Source of the DNA: Pseudoluteimonas sp044226035
Lineage (GTDB): Bacteria > Pseudomonadota > Gammaproteobacteria > Xanthomonadales > Xanthomonadaceae
Assembly: GCA_044226035.1 (NCBI GenBank)
Contig: JBGAHT010000029.1
Coordinates: 1-32,406 of the forward strand
Direction of reading: 5' to 3'
Length of the DNA stretch: 32,406 nucleotides
The notes under the pieces were generated by a model, which searched no databases, had not been told where the DNA came from, and was given only the letters and a program-made list of their open reading frames with translations. Shown here piece after piece: positions 15,318-22,921 of the stretch; position 1 is the stretch's first letter, and every line of letters starts with the position of its first letter. Made by a program: the position numbers and the translations under genes.

Positions 15318-17147
15318 ATGGCAATGGCCAATATCTTTCGTTTGAACGCGCTCGTCGTGGCGCTGGGCCTGGCCGCGACGGCGAACGCCGCGACGCCGGT
15401 CGGTTCGTCGCTGGCGCGGCCCACGCGGCTGGCGCAGGGCGACGTGGTGGTCGGTACGCTGGCCGTGGCGCAACCGATGCACATCGTGGTCGGCCTGAAG
15501 CTGCGGAACCAGGCGGCACTGGACGCCTACATCTCCCGGCCCGGGTTCAAGCCGCTGACCGGCGCGCAGTTCGCGGCGCGCTATGCGCCCAGCGCCGCGC
15601 AGGCGCAGGCGGTGGCGCACTTCCTGGAACTGTCGGGTTTCGCCAACGTCAGGATTTCGCCCAATCGCATCCTCGTGTCCGGCGACGCGCCGGCGGCGAA
15701 CGTGCGGCGCGCGTTCCAGACCTCGCTCGTCAGCGTGCGCACGCACGACGGCCGCATGGCCTACGCGAACACCAGCGACGCCACGCTGCCGGCATCGTTG
15801 CAGCCGTTCGTCAACGGCGTGGTCGGCCTGCAGACCGTGCACGTCCCGCACCTGCTGTACCGGCCGCTCGCGGCCGGTTCGACCCAGGCGATCACCGGCC
15901 ACCAGACCACGGAATTCCCCTCGATCTACGGCGCGAGCGGCCTGCCGGTCGCGTCCGGGATCAACGTCGGCATCCTGGCCGAAGGCAACCTGTCGAAGAC
16001 CCTTTCCTCGCTCGACACCTTCACCTCGGCCAACGGCTATCCGCCGGTCTCGACCCGGTCGGTGGGCACGCCCAACGGCGACACCGCCGGCACCGTGGAG
16101 TGGGAACTGGACAGCCAGACCATCGTCGGCGCCGCCGGCGGCCAGGTCGGTTCGCTGTCGTTCTACCTGATGCCGGACATCAGTTCGGACACCGGCGTCG
16201 TCCAGGGCATCAACCTCGCGGTGACCGACAACGCGGCCACGATCGTCAACGGCTCGCTCGGCGTCAGCGAAGTCGATGCGAAGAACGACGGCTCCTTCGC
16301 CACCACCGACGCGGTGCTGCAGCAAGGCATCGCGCAGGGCCAGTCGTTCGCGTTCTCCACCGGCGACGACGGCGCGAGCCAGTGCTTCACCCTGCACGTC
16401 AATTCCGGATGCTGGCCCGCAACTTCGGCCTACGTCGTGGCGGTCGGCGGCACCCGGCTGGACGCCTCGACCGGCGCGAACGCCACGTGGAACAGCGAAA
16501 CGGTCTGGTCCGGCGCCGGCGGGCAGGAGAGCGCGGTCGAAGCGAAGCCGGCGTGGCAGACGCTGTGGAGCGGCTCCAACCGCGCGACCCCGGACATCTC
16601 GTTCGATGCGGACCCCAATTCGGGCGCGCTGATCTACAACGGCAGGCGGCAGGCGCAGATCGGCGGCACCAGTTTGTCGGCGCCGATGTTCGTGGGCTTC
16701 TGGGCGCGCGTGATGCAGGGCAAGGGCAACCTGGGCTTCCCGGCGCCGCTGCTGTACACGCTCTCGTCACCGGATTTCCACGACATCACCTCCGGCAGCA
16801 ACGGCAACGCGGCCGGCCCCGGCTACGACCTGGCCAGCGGCCGCGGCAGCGTGATCTGGAGCGCGGCCTACGCCGAGCTCGGCGGCACGGGCGGCAATAC
16901 CGCGCCGGTCGCGAACTTCGGCTTCAGCACCTCGCGCCTGACCGCGGCCTTCACCGATACCTCGACCGATGCGGAGAACAACATCGTCGGCCACGCGTGG
17001 GACTTCGGCGACGGCTCGACTTCCACCGCCACCAACCCGAGCCACAAGTACGCGGCCAAGGGCACCTACAGCGTGACCGAAACGGTGACCGACTCCGGCG
17101 GGCTGACCGGCAGCAAGACCGCCTCGGTGACGGTGACGCGGAGATAG
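15318..17147 (+). CDS. Secreted S53 (sedolisin/kumamolisin-like) serine-carboxyl peptidase with PKD domain
   Basis: 609 residues from the ATG at 15318 (AGAAGG and GCAGG just upstream; the ATG at 15324 is equally possible). The signal peptide runs to about residue 25. An S53 activation prodomain follows (about 40-180: PMHIVVGLKLRNQAALDAYI, FLELSGFANVRISPNRILVSG). The catalytic domain holds Glu261 and Asp265 in EWELD, the oxyanion-hole Asp in STGDDG near 350, and the nucleophile Ser452 in GGTSLSAP. The calcium-site region near GYDLASGRGS is present. Residues about 526-609 form a PKD domain (PVANFGF... AWDFGDGSTSTATNPSHKYAAKGTYSVTETVTDSGG), a beta module used for surface or substrate attachment. 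It is an acid-type endopeptidase by family, expected outside the cell. It has its own terminator. Confidence 0.94.
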   Translation: MAMANIFRLNALVVALGLAATANAATPVGSSLARPTRLAQGDVVVGTLAVAQPMHIVVGLKLRNQAALDAYISRPGFKPLTGAQFAARYAPSAAQAQAVAHFLELSGFANVRISPNRILVSGDAPAANVRRAFQTSLVSVRTHDGRMAYANTSDATLPASLQPFVNGVVGLQTVHVPHLLYRPLAAGSTQAITGHQTTEFPSIYGASGLPVASGINVGILAEGNLSKTLSSLDTFTSANGYPPVSTRSVGTPNGDTAGTVEWELDSQTIVGAAGGQVGSLSFYLMPDISSDTGVVQGINLAVTDNAATIVNGSLGVSEVDAKNDGSFATTDAVLQQGIAQGQSFAFSTGDDGASQCFTLHVNSGCWPATSAYVVAVGGTRLDASTGANATWNSETVWSGAGGQESAVEAKPAWQTLWSGSNRATPDISFDADPNSGALIYNGRRQAQIGGTSLSAPMFVGFWARVMQGKGNLGFPAPLLYTLSSPDFHDITSGSNGNAAGPGYDLASGRGSVIWSAAYAELGGTGGNTAPVANFGFSTSRLTAAFTDTSTDAENNIVGHAWDFGDGSTSTATNPSHKYAAKGTYSVTETVTDSGGLTGSKTASVTVTRR

Positions 17148-17174
17148 CCGAGGGATACATGGTTCTCGATACGA

Positions 17175-17201
17175 AAAACGCCGGCGCAATGCCGGCGTTT
17201 T
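17175..17201. terminator. Bidirectional intrinsic terminator
   Basis: AAAACGCCGGC (17175-17185) and GCCGGCGTTTT (17191-17201) form a perfect 11-bp stem with a 5-base loop. TTTT follows on the plus strand and TTTTT on the minus strand. It therefore can end both the S53 peptidase gene (27 bases after its stop) and the convergent TetR-VOC-SRPBCC operon (17 bases after its stop). Confidence 0.88.
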
Positions 17202-17217
17202 CCGTCGTGGCCCGGAA

Positions 17218-17661
17218 TCAATCCGGAATCTGCGCCTGCACCAGCTGTGCTAGCAGCTGCAGCGATTCCTGCCAGCCGAGGTAGCAGGCCTCGACCGGGA
17301 TCGCATCGGGAATGCCGCTCTGCTCGATCGACAGCTCGGTGCCGCAGGACACCGGCCTCAACGCGATGGTCACGCGCATCTCGCCCGGCAGGTTCGCGTC
17401 GTCGAACTTGTCGGTGTGCACGATGCGTTCGTTCTCGACCAGCTCAAGGTATTCGCCACCGAAGCTGTGCGAATGGCCGGTGGAGAAATTGGTGAAGCTC
17501 ATGCGGTAGCTTCCGCCGACGCGCGCGTCCATCGCATGCACCTTGCCGGTGAAACCGTGCGGCGGCAGCCACTTCGCCATCGCGTCGGGATCGAGGAAGG
17601 CGCGATAGATGCGTGCGGCGGGCGCGGTCAGCACGCGGTGGAGTTTCACGGTTCCGCTCAT
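17218..17661 (-). CDS. SRPBCC/AHSA1-family protein
   Basis: 147 residues with an excellent ribosome-binding site (GAAGGAG, about 8 bases before the ATG at 17661). It begins VKLHRVLTAPAARIYRAFLDPDAMAKWLPPHGF, the usual opening of AHSA1-type START/SRPBCC domains, where the helix following strand 1 contains the AFLDPxxMxxW motif. It continues with the cavity-lining strands VGGSYRMSFTNF, FGGEYLELVENERIVHTDKF, GEMRVTIALRPVSCGTELSIEQSGIP. The end GWQESLQLLAQLVQ is the long C-terminal helix. Such proteins bind hydrophobic ligands or chaperone clients; the specific role is unknown. It is the last gene of the TetR-led operon, 28 bases behind a VOC gene, and ends at the bidirectional terminator. Confidence 0.9.
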   Translation of the reverse strand: MSGTVKLHRVLTAPAARIYRAFLDPDAMAKWLPPHGFTGKVHAMDARVGGSYRMSFTNFSTGHSHSFGGEYLELVENERIVHTDKFDDANLPGEMRVTIALRPVSCGTELSIEQSGIPDAIPVEACYLGWQESLQLLAQLVQAQIPD

Positions 17662-17689
17662 GGCATTGCTCCTTCGTGGGAGAGGGGTT

Positions 17690-18097
17690 TCATTGCGCCG
17701 GCAATTGCGACGCGTCGATGTGGAACACGCCCCACTGGTGGCCGTCCGGGTCGACGAAGGCGCGCTGGTACATGAAGCCGTCGTCCTCCGGGTCGTGGCC
17801 TTCCGCCGCACCCGCCGCGACCGCCTTGCGCACCAGTTCGTCCACCTCCGCGCGGCTGTCCAGCGACAGCGCGAGCAGGGCTTCGGTGGCCTTGCGCGCA
17901 TCGGCGATCGGCACCCGGGTGAGGGTCGAGAAGCACGCTTCGCTCGCCAGCATCACGCGGGTGTTGTCGTTGACGACCAGGCCGGCGCCGTTTTCGCTGG
18001 TGAACCGCGGGTCGAACGAGAAGCCGAGCGCTTCGAAGAAGTCGACGCTGCGTTCGACGTTCTTCACCGGCAGGGTGACGTAGAGATTGCGGGGCAT
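17690..18097 (-). CDS. VOC (glyoxalase/bleomycin-resistance) superfamily protein
   Basis: 135 residues from the ATG near 18097. MPRNLYVTLPVKNVERSVDFFEALGFSFDPRFTSENGAGLVVNDNTRVMLASEACF is the first beta-alpha-beta-beta-beta module. FMYQRAFVDPDGHQWGVFHID closes the second, where DPDGHxW is the typical metal-ligand turn. VOC proteins of this length dimerise and may bind metal for glyoxalase, dioxygenase or sequestration roles; none can be chosen here. The gap to the neighbouring VOC gene is 23 bases and to the SRPBCC gene 28 bases, so all are co-transcribed. Confidence 0.87.
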   Translation of the reverse strand: MPRNLYVTLPVKNVERSVDFFEALGFSFDPRFTSENGAGLVVNDNTRVMLASEACFSTLTRVPIADARKATEALLALSLDSRAEVDELVRKAVAAGAAEGHDPEDDGFMYQRAFVDPDGHQWGVFHIDASQLPAQ

Positions 18098-18120
18098 GGC
18101 GGTGTCCTTGGGCGGGGCGA

Positions 18121-18528
18121 TCAGGGCATCGGTTTCAGGCAATTGACCAGCCAGGGCTTGCCGAACTTGTCGGTGAGCAGGCCGAAGCGATGCGCCCAGA
18201 AGGTTTCGGCGATCGGGCATTGCACGCTGCCGCCTTCAGACAACGCCGCGAAGATGCGCTCGGCTTCTTCCGGAGTATCGATGGCGATGTTGACGCAGGT
18301 GCTGCCGGCCTCGTGCGGTGGCGGGCCGTCGGCGCCCATCAGCATCGCGTTTCCGACCTCGACTTGCGAATGCATGATCTGCTCGGCGGATGTCGGCCCG
18401 CATTGTTCGGCCATCGGCGATTCACCGTAGGTGAAGCGCTGCGTGATCTTGCCGCCGAAGACTTCGGCATAGAAATCCATGGCTTCGCGTGCGTTGCCGG
18501 CGAAGTTGAGATAGGGGATGAATTGCAT
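18121..18528 (-). CDS. VOC superfamily protein, PhnB-like
   Basis: 135 residues, with GGAG seven bases before the ATG at 18528. The sequence MQFIPYLNFAGNAREAMDFYAEVFGGKI is the typical PhnB-like/3-demethylubiquinone-like VOC opening. It is followed by IMHSQVEVGNAMLMGADGPP, and the end is EGGSVQCPIAETFWAHRFGLLTDKFGKPWLVNC. This GxFGxxxDxFGxxW ending marks the PhnB-like subgroup. No catalytic activity is established for most members. It resembles the next gene upstream in the second half, suggesting an old tandem duplication with strong divergence. Confidence 0.88.
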   Translation of the reverse strand: MQFIPYLNFAGNAREAMDFYAEVFGGKITQRFTYGESPMAEQCGPTSAEQIMHSQVEVGNAMLMGADGPPPHEAGSTCVNIAIDTPEEAERIFAALSEGGSVQCPIAETFWAHRFGLLTDKFGKPWLVNCLKPMP

Positions 18529-18557
18529 CGTGGTGCTCCGTGGGGAAGGAACGCGTT

Positions 18558-18971
18558 TCAGCCGGCGATGCCGACCATCCAGCCGACGCCGAACTTGTCG
18601 GTGAGCATGCCGAACAGCGGCGCCCAGAAGGTCTGGCCCAGCGGCATCTGCACGCTGCCGCCATCGGCGAGCCGGTCGAACGCGCGGCGCGCGGCGGCTT
18701 CGTCGTCGCAGGCGAGCGACAGGCGGAAGCCCTGGAATTGCGCGGCGTCGGTGCAATCGGCATCGGACAGCATCAGGTGCATGTCGCCGAGCTTGAGCGC
18801 GGCGTGCATCACCTTCTTGTCCCAGCCCGGCGGCAGCGGCATCGGCGAGGGTTCCGGGCTGTCGCCGAAGGTCATGCGCATCGCGAGCTCGGCGCCGAGC
18901 GCGTCGCGGTAGAAGGCGATGGCCTCGTCGGCGCGGCCGTTGAGGAACAGGTACGGTTCGATCTTGCTCAT
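18558..18971 (-). CDS. VOC superfamily protein, PhnB-like
   Basis: 137 residues. Its ATG overlaps the TGA of the tetR-like gene (ATGA), so translation is coupled to the regulator. MSKIEPYLFLNGRADEAIAFYRDALGAEL opens the VOC fold. KVMHAALKLGDMHLMLSD forms the middle strands, and GGSVQMPLGQTFWAPLFGMLTDKFGVGWMVG is the PhnB-like C-terminal segment, nearly parallel to that in the next gene. The position directly behind the repressor suggests that this protein or its paralogue handles the ligand sensed by the repressor, but the ligand is unknown. Confidence 0.88.
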   Translation of the reverse strand: MSKIEPYLFLNGRADEAIAFYRDALGAELAMRMTFGDSPEPSPMPLPPGWDKKVMHAALKLGDMHLMLSDADCTDAAQFQGFRLSLACDDEAAARRAFDRLADGGSVQMPLGQTFWAPLFGMLTDKFGVGWMVGIAG

Positions 18972-19603
18972 GGCGTGGTCCTTTTCGTCGTCGGGGGCAG
19001 CGGAAGCAGCGATTCGATGTAGCGGCGCAGGTGCGACACGGCGTCGCTCGCGGCCGGCGCGCCGCCCTGCGCCTTGGCGAGGATGAAGGCGCCCTGCAGC
19101 GCGGCCTGGGTGAACAGCGCGAGGCTTTCCGGCGTCCAGTCGGCGGCGGGCGCGTGGCGCGCCTTCGCCGCGGCGATGTCGCGCACCAGCGTCGAGGCGT
19201 GGGTCTCGATGCCGGCGCGGCAGGCATCGCGCAGCGCGGGATGGCTGTCGTAGGTTTCCTGCACGATGGTGCCGAGCAGGCAGGTGAAGTCGGCGAGCTC
19301 GCCCTGCAGCAGCGCGGCGCGGAAGTCCACGTAGGCGAGCACGCGGTCGCGCGGATCGGCGGGCGCGTGGTACGGCGCCTGCGCGAACAGCGCGCCGGTC
19401 ATCGCGTTCCAGTGGTTCACCGCTTCCAGCGCCAGCGCTTCCTTGCTCGGGAAATGGTGGAAGAAGCTGCCCTTGCCGACCCCGGCCGCGCGGCACAGGT
19501 CGTCGACCGTGGTCGCGGCGTAGCCGCGGCTGCGGAATTCGTGCAGCGCGGCGTCGAGCAGGCGCTGGCGGGAGGACGCGGCGGTGGCGGGGGGCTTGGC
19601 CAT
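18968..19603 (-). CDS. TetR/AcrR-family transcriptional repressor
   Basis: 211 residues from the ATG at 19603. A TTG 12 codons upstream is in frame but would place the operator inside the coding region, so it is rejected. Residues about 10-57 are the TetR DNA-binding domain (RQRLLDAALHEFRSRGYAATTVDDLCRAAGVGKGSFFHHFPSKEALALEAV), with the recognition helix VGKGSFFHHF. The remainder is an all-helical ligand and dimer domain (DFRAALLQGELADFTCLLGTIVQETYDSHPALRDACRAGI is typical of the C-terminal TetR_C family). A near-perfect palindrome lies 8 bases upstream of the start, so the protein very likely represses its own operon of VOC and SRPBCC genes. Confidence 0.93.
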   Translation of the reverse strand: MAKPPATAASSRQRLLDAALHEFRSRGYAATTVDDLCRAAGVGKGSFFHHFPSKEALALEAVNHWNAMTGALFAQAPYHAPADPRDRVLAYVDFRAALLQGELADFTCLLGTIVQETYDSHPALRDACRAGIETHASTLVRDIAAAKARHAPAADWTPESLALFTQAALQGAFILAKAQGGAPAASDAVSHLRRYIESLLPLPPTTKRTTP

Positions 19604-19610
19604 GGAGAGA

Positions 19611-19632
19611 ACATACCGACCGGTTGGTATGT
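19611..19632 (-). promoter_or_regulatory. TetR operator palindrome at the head of the TetR-VOC-SRPBCC operon
   Basis: A 22-bp palindrome with arms ACATACC (19611-19617) and GGTATGT (19626-19632) and centre ACCGGT; only one symmetric pair (positions 19618/19625) mismatches. It begins 8 bases before the start codon of the repressor gene, overlapping the expected -10 and transcription start. This is the normal layout of an autoregulated TetR-family gene. It is also in the region shared with the divergent ligase gene. Confidence 0.82.
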
Positions 19633-19759
19633 TCGTCAATGACCGTTCGTCGGATGCCCAGGACGCGGAACATTCCCATGCAGGAACACGGCGTTCGCCG
19701 ACGGCGCCCGGCCGCCAGCGTGGCGATGCTGTGCGTCAATGCCACTGCCGGATTCCACG

Positions 19760-20626
19760 ATGGAACTACGCACCGCCCTGCTCGCACTGCTGCTTCCGGC
19801 CGCCTGCCTCGCCCCGCATCCGGTGTCGGCGGCCAGCCTCGCGCCCGCGCCGATGCTGGCCGGCGTGTTCCACGATGCCGGCGATCTTTCCCCGTGGCTG
19901 GTCAGCGAAAAACTCGACGGCGTGCGCGCCCGCTGGGATGGCCATCGCCTGCTCACGCGCAACGGCGATCCGATCGACGCGCCGCGCTGGTTCACCGCCG
20001 GCTGGCCGGCGCAGGCGATGGATGGCGAGTTGTGGATCGCGCGCGGCGAGTTCCAGCGAATCAGCGACCTGGTGCGCGCGCTGCGAACCGACGACGACGC
20101 ATGGAAGCCGGTCCGCTTCATGGCCTTCGACCTGCCCGGCGATGCCGGCCGCTTTTCGCAACGCGCCAGCCGCCTGCGCGAACTGGTGGTGCGGGCGAAC
20201 GCGCCGCAACTGGGCGTGATCGCGCAGACGCATGTCGGCGACCGCGCCACGCTGGATGCGCGGCTGCGTGCGGTCGTCGCCGGCGGCGGCGAAGGGCTGG
20301 TGCTGCATCGCGCGACGGCGCATTACCAGGGCGGGCGCAGCGACGACCTGCTCAAGTACAAACCCGCGGACGACGCCGAAGCGCGCGTGGTCGGCTATCG
20401 CCCCGGCAAGGGCAAGTACGCCGGCATGGTCGGCGCGCTGTTGGTGGTGGACGCGAGCGGCCGTCGCTTCGCGCTGGGCAGCGGCCTGTCCGACGCGCAA
20501 CGCCGGAACCCGCCGCAACCCGGCACCTGGGTCACGTTCCGCTACAACGGCCTGACCGCGAAGGGCAATCCGCGCTTCGCCCGCTTCCTGCGCGTGCGCG
20601 AGGATTACCGGCCGGCGCGCGATTGA
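19760..20626 (+). CDS. ligE: Periplasmic ATP-dependent DNA ligase (LigE type)
   Basis: 288 residues from the ATG at 19760. The N-terminus MELRTALLALLLPAACLAPHPVSA is a signal peptide, so the enzyme should be exported, as are the small Lig E ligases of proteobacteria. The adenylation domain carries motif I KLDGVR with the AMP-accepting Lys51, DGEL (88-91), motif IV GEGLVLHR (Glu178) and motif V LLKYKP (Lys199, Lys201). A short OB-fold domain follows (about 205-285: RVVGYRPGKGKYAGMVGALLVVDASGRRFALGSG... GTWVTFRYNGLTAKGNPRFARFLRVRED). All catalytic motifs are intact. Lig E enzymes seal nicks with ATP and are thought to act on extracellular or incoming DNA. Its stop is directly adjacent, tail to tail, to that of the next gene. 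Confidence 0.9.
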   Translation: MELRTALLALLLPAACLAPHPVSAASLAPAPMLAGVFHDAGDLSPWLVSEKLDGVRARWDGHRLLTRNGDPIDAPRWFTAGWPAQAMDGELWIARGEFQRISDLVRALRTDDDAWKPVRFMAFDLPGDAGRFSQRASRLRELVVRANAPQLGVIAQTHVGDRATLDARLRAVVAGGGEGLVLHRATAHYQGGRSDDLLKYKPADDAEARVVGYRPGKGKYAGMVGALLVVDASGRRFALGSGLSDAQRRNPPQPGTWVTFRYNGLTAKGNPRFARFLRVREDYRPARD

Positions 20627-21388
20627 TCATCCCGGCTTGCGGTACAGGTGCACGAATCGATCGGTCTTGCCGCGGATCGACGGATCGAACACCGGCTTGC
20701 CGCGGTCGTCGCCCGGGTTGCGCAGGTAGGGCATCGCCGCGACCCATTCGAGGCCGTGCTTGCGGAAATCGGCGATGGCGAACTGCTCGTCGATGCGGTG
20801 CAGGGTTTGCGCCGCGCTGCTGCCGGTGCCGGAGCGCGCGCTGTGGTCGACCACCAGCAGCACGCCGCCGGGCTTGAGCGCGCGCGCGACCTGGTCGAGG
20901 AACTGGCCGGCATCCACCTTCGGCCAGCCTTCCGCATCGTCCACCCAGTACAGGTCGTGGTAGGACATCACGATCACCGCCCCGTCGAGCGTGTCCTCGC
21001 CCATTCCCAGCGCATCGGTGGGGCCGACGAGGTGTCGCACGTTCGGCAGGCGGCCATTGGCGAGGCGTTCGCTCCAGCCCTTCTTGCCGAACGCGTCGTA
21101 GCCCGGGTTGTTGACCAGCAGCACATGGCCGCCCGGGCCGACGATGCCGGACAGGATCTCGCTGTTGTAACCGCCGCCGCCGAGCAGGTCGGCGACGGTG
21201 TCGCCGCGCCTGAAGTTCGCCAGCGCCATCACCTCGGCCGGCTTGTCGCGCGCGTCGCGCTCGCGGTCGGCCTGGCTGCGCGCGGGATTGGCGAGCACGC
21301 GCTCGATGTCGGACGAAGTCGCCACCGGCGCGCCCGCGCAGGCGGACAGGGCGATGGCGGCCAGGCAACTGGCAAGCAACGGGCGCAT
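20627..21388 (-). CDS. Exported class I methyltransferase-fold lipoprotein
   Basis: 253 residues. MRPLLASCLAAIALSAC is a lipoprotein signal (lipobox LSAC, Cys17). After a conserved stretch rich in Arg/Asp (SQADRERDARDKPAEVMALANFRRGDTV) comes a Rossmann-type motif I ADLLGGGGYNSEIL at about 66-79. HVLLVNNPGY follows, then DTLDGAVIVMSYHDLYW and ALKPGGVLLVVDH, the usual motif order of SAM methyltransferases. The family corresponds to what is called predicted methyltransferase COG4798. A membrane-anchored, exported SAM enzyme is odd because SAM is cytosolic, so its true activity is uncertain. It is convergent with the ligase gene, with no bases between stop codons. Confidence 0.86.
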   Translation of the reverse strand: MRPLLASCLAAIALSACAGAPVATSSDIERVLANPARSQADRERDARDKPAEVMALANFRRGDTVADLLGGGGYNSEILSGIVGPGGHVLLVNNPGYDAFGKKGWSERLANGRLPNVRHLVGPTDALGMGEDTLDGAVIVMSYHDLYWVDDAEGWPKVDAGQFLDQVARALKPGGVLLVVDHSARSGTGSSAAQTLHRIDEQFAIADFRKHGLEWVAAMPYLRNPGDDRGKPVFDPSIRGKTDRFVHLYRKPG

Positions 21389-21510
21389 GGATCGGCTCGT
21401 GGTCGGGAAAGGCGCATCTTGCCTCGTTCGACGCCCGCCGCGCGGGCGAAAGGTCATGCAGGCAGGCACGGAACACGTCCACGGCGGAATCGGCAAGGCG
21501 GGCGCGCCGG

Positions 21511-21539
21511 TTGTGGCGAGCGTTGGCGCGGCCTAGCAT
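21511..21539 (+). promoter_or_regulatory. Candidate sigma-70 promoter of the amidohydrolase operon
   Basis: TTGTGG (21511-21516), 17 bases, TAGCAT (21534-21539), placed 26 bases before the ATG at 21566. Both hexamers are close to sigma-70 elements and the spacing is ideal. Confidence 0.5.
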
Positions 21540-21565
21540 CGGGAATCGCCCCGCGGAACCCCACC

Positions 21566-22921
21566 ATGCGCCCGTTCGTCGCGCTCTCGCTGCTGGTCGC
21601 CTGCGGCGTCGTGTCCGCCGCGACCGGCGACGCCGCAACGGCAAAGCTCTACGCCGACGCCACCGTCATCGACGGCACCGGCGGCGCGCCGGAACCGCAC
21701 CAGGACATCCTCGTGCGCGGCGAACGCATCGTCGCCACCGGCGCGCACGGCACCCTCGCCGGCGCGGATGCCGCGCATGCGCGCATCGTCGACCTGCGCG
21801 GCCGTTTCGTGATTCCCGGGCTGATCGACACCCACGTGCACCTGGCCACGCCGCCGGACCTGCCGCGCGCGCGCGCCGTGCTGCGGCGCAACCTCTACGG
21901 CGGCGTGACCGCGGTGCGCGACATGGCCGACGACCTGCGCCCGGTCGGCGAACTCGCGCGCGAGGCGCGCATGGCGGAAATCCCGTCGCCCGACATCTAC
22001 TACGCCGCGTTGATGGCCGGCCCGGCGTTCTTCGCCGATCCGCGCGTCGCGGCGGCGAGCGCGGGCCTGCAACCGGGCACCGCGCCGTGGATGCAGGCCA
22101 TCGACGAACGCACCGACATCGCGCGGGCGGTGACCCTGGCGCGCGGCACTTCGGCCACCGCGATCAAGATCTACGCCGACCTGCCGCCGGAACTCGTGGC
22201 CGCGATCACGCGCGAGGCGCACCGGCAGGGGATGCGGGCGTGGGCGCACGGCGCGGTGTTCCCCGCGCGGCCGCAGGCCGTGGTCGATGCCGGCGTCGAC
22301 GTGGTCAGCCACGCCTGCTACCAGGCCTACGAAGTGCAGAAGACGATCCCGCAAGCGTACGAGGACCACACGCCGGTGGACGAACGCCTGCTCGCGCCGG
22401 ACGGGAACGATCCGGTGCTGGCGCGGCTGTACGCGGACATGCGCGAACGCGGAACCCTGCTCGATGCCACCGGCAGCCTGTTCGTGCGCCATGACGCGCT
22501 GCGCAAGTCGCATCCGGAGATGAAACCGCTGCGCTGCAGCGGCGCGGCGACGACGCGGATCGTGCGCCAGGCCTGGCAAGCCGGCATCCCGGTTTCCACC
22601 GGCACCGACGACGATGGCGAACGCGAAGACCCGTGGCCGCCACTGTTCGCGGAGATCGAGTTCCTCGTCCGCGACGTCGGCATGAGTCCCCTGCAGGCGC
22701 TGCATTCGGCCACGCAGGTCGGCGCGCGCGCCGCCGCGCAGGATGCCGACATGGGCACGATCGAAGCCGGGAAACTCGCGGATTTCGTGGTCCTGGCGAA
22801 GGATCCTTCCGCCGACATCGGCAACCTGCGCAGCATCGTGTCCACGGTGAAGCGCGGCAAGGACCATCCGCGCGCGGACTACCGGCCGATCACGCGGGAG
22901 GAGTGGGGGAATGACGATTGA
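21566..22921 (+). CDS. Exported metal-dependent amidohydrolase (prolidase/imidazolonepropionase-like)
   Basis: 451 residues with a signal peptide (MRPFVALSLLVACGVVSAAT). It has the composite amidohydrolase layout: beta-sandwich at the ends and TIM barrel between. Predicted metal ligands are His90 and His92 (DTHVH), the bridging Lys201 (AIKIYADLP), His228 (WAHG), His249 (VSHACY) and Asp348 (STGTDDDGE). All are kept, so an active binuclear site is expected. The C-terminal block SPLQALHSATQVGARAAAQDADMGTIEAGKLADFVVL is typical of the imidazolonepropionase-like subgroup, several members of which cleave Xaa-Pro or N-acyl amino acid bonds. The substrate cannot be fixed. Its last 11 bases overlap the start of the next gene, so they are co-translated in one operon. 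Confidence 0.9.
   Translation: MRPFVALSLLVACGVVSAATGDAATAKLYADATVIDGTGGAPEPHQDILVRGERIVATGAHGTLAGADAAHARIVDLRGRFVIPGLIDTHVHLATPPDLPRARAVLRRNLYGGVTAVRDMADDLRPVGELAREARMAEIPSPDIYYAALMAGPAFFADPRVAAASAGLQPGTAPWMQAIDERTDIARAVTLARGTSATAIKIYADLPPELVAAITREAHRQGMRAWAHGAVFPARPQAVVDAGVDVVSHACYQAYEVQKTIPQAYEDHTPVDERLLAPDGNDPVLARLYADMRERGTLLDATGSLFVRHDALRKSHPEMKPLRCSGAATTRIVRQAWQAGIPVSTGTDDDGEREDPWPPLFAEIEFLVRDVGMSPLQALHSATQVGARAAAQDADMGTIEAGKLADFVVLAKDPSADIGNLRSIVSTVKRGKDHPRADYRPITREEWGNDD

Noticed and set aside
11082..16397. A 1771-codon open frame on the minus strand opposite the hydrolase, M13 and S53 genes.
   Set aside because: It is the low-stop shadow frame of GC-rich genes. The three real genes have complete motif sets and signal peptides, while this frame gives Arg/His/Gln-rich sequence without domains.
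18968..19639. A longer version of the TetR protein starting at a TTG at 19639.
   Set aside because: It would place the operator palindrome inside the coding region and add residues not expected in TetR proteins; the ATG at 19603 fits the family.
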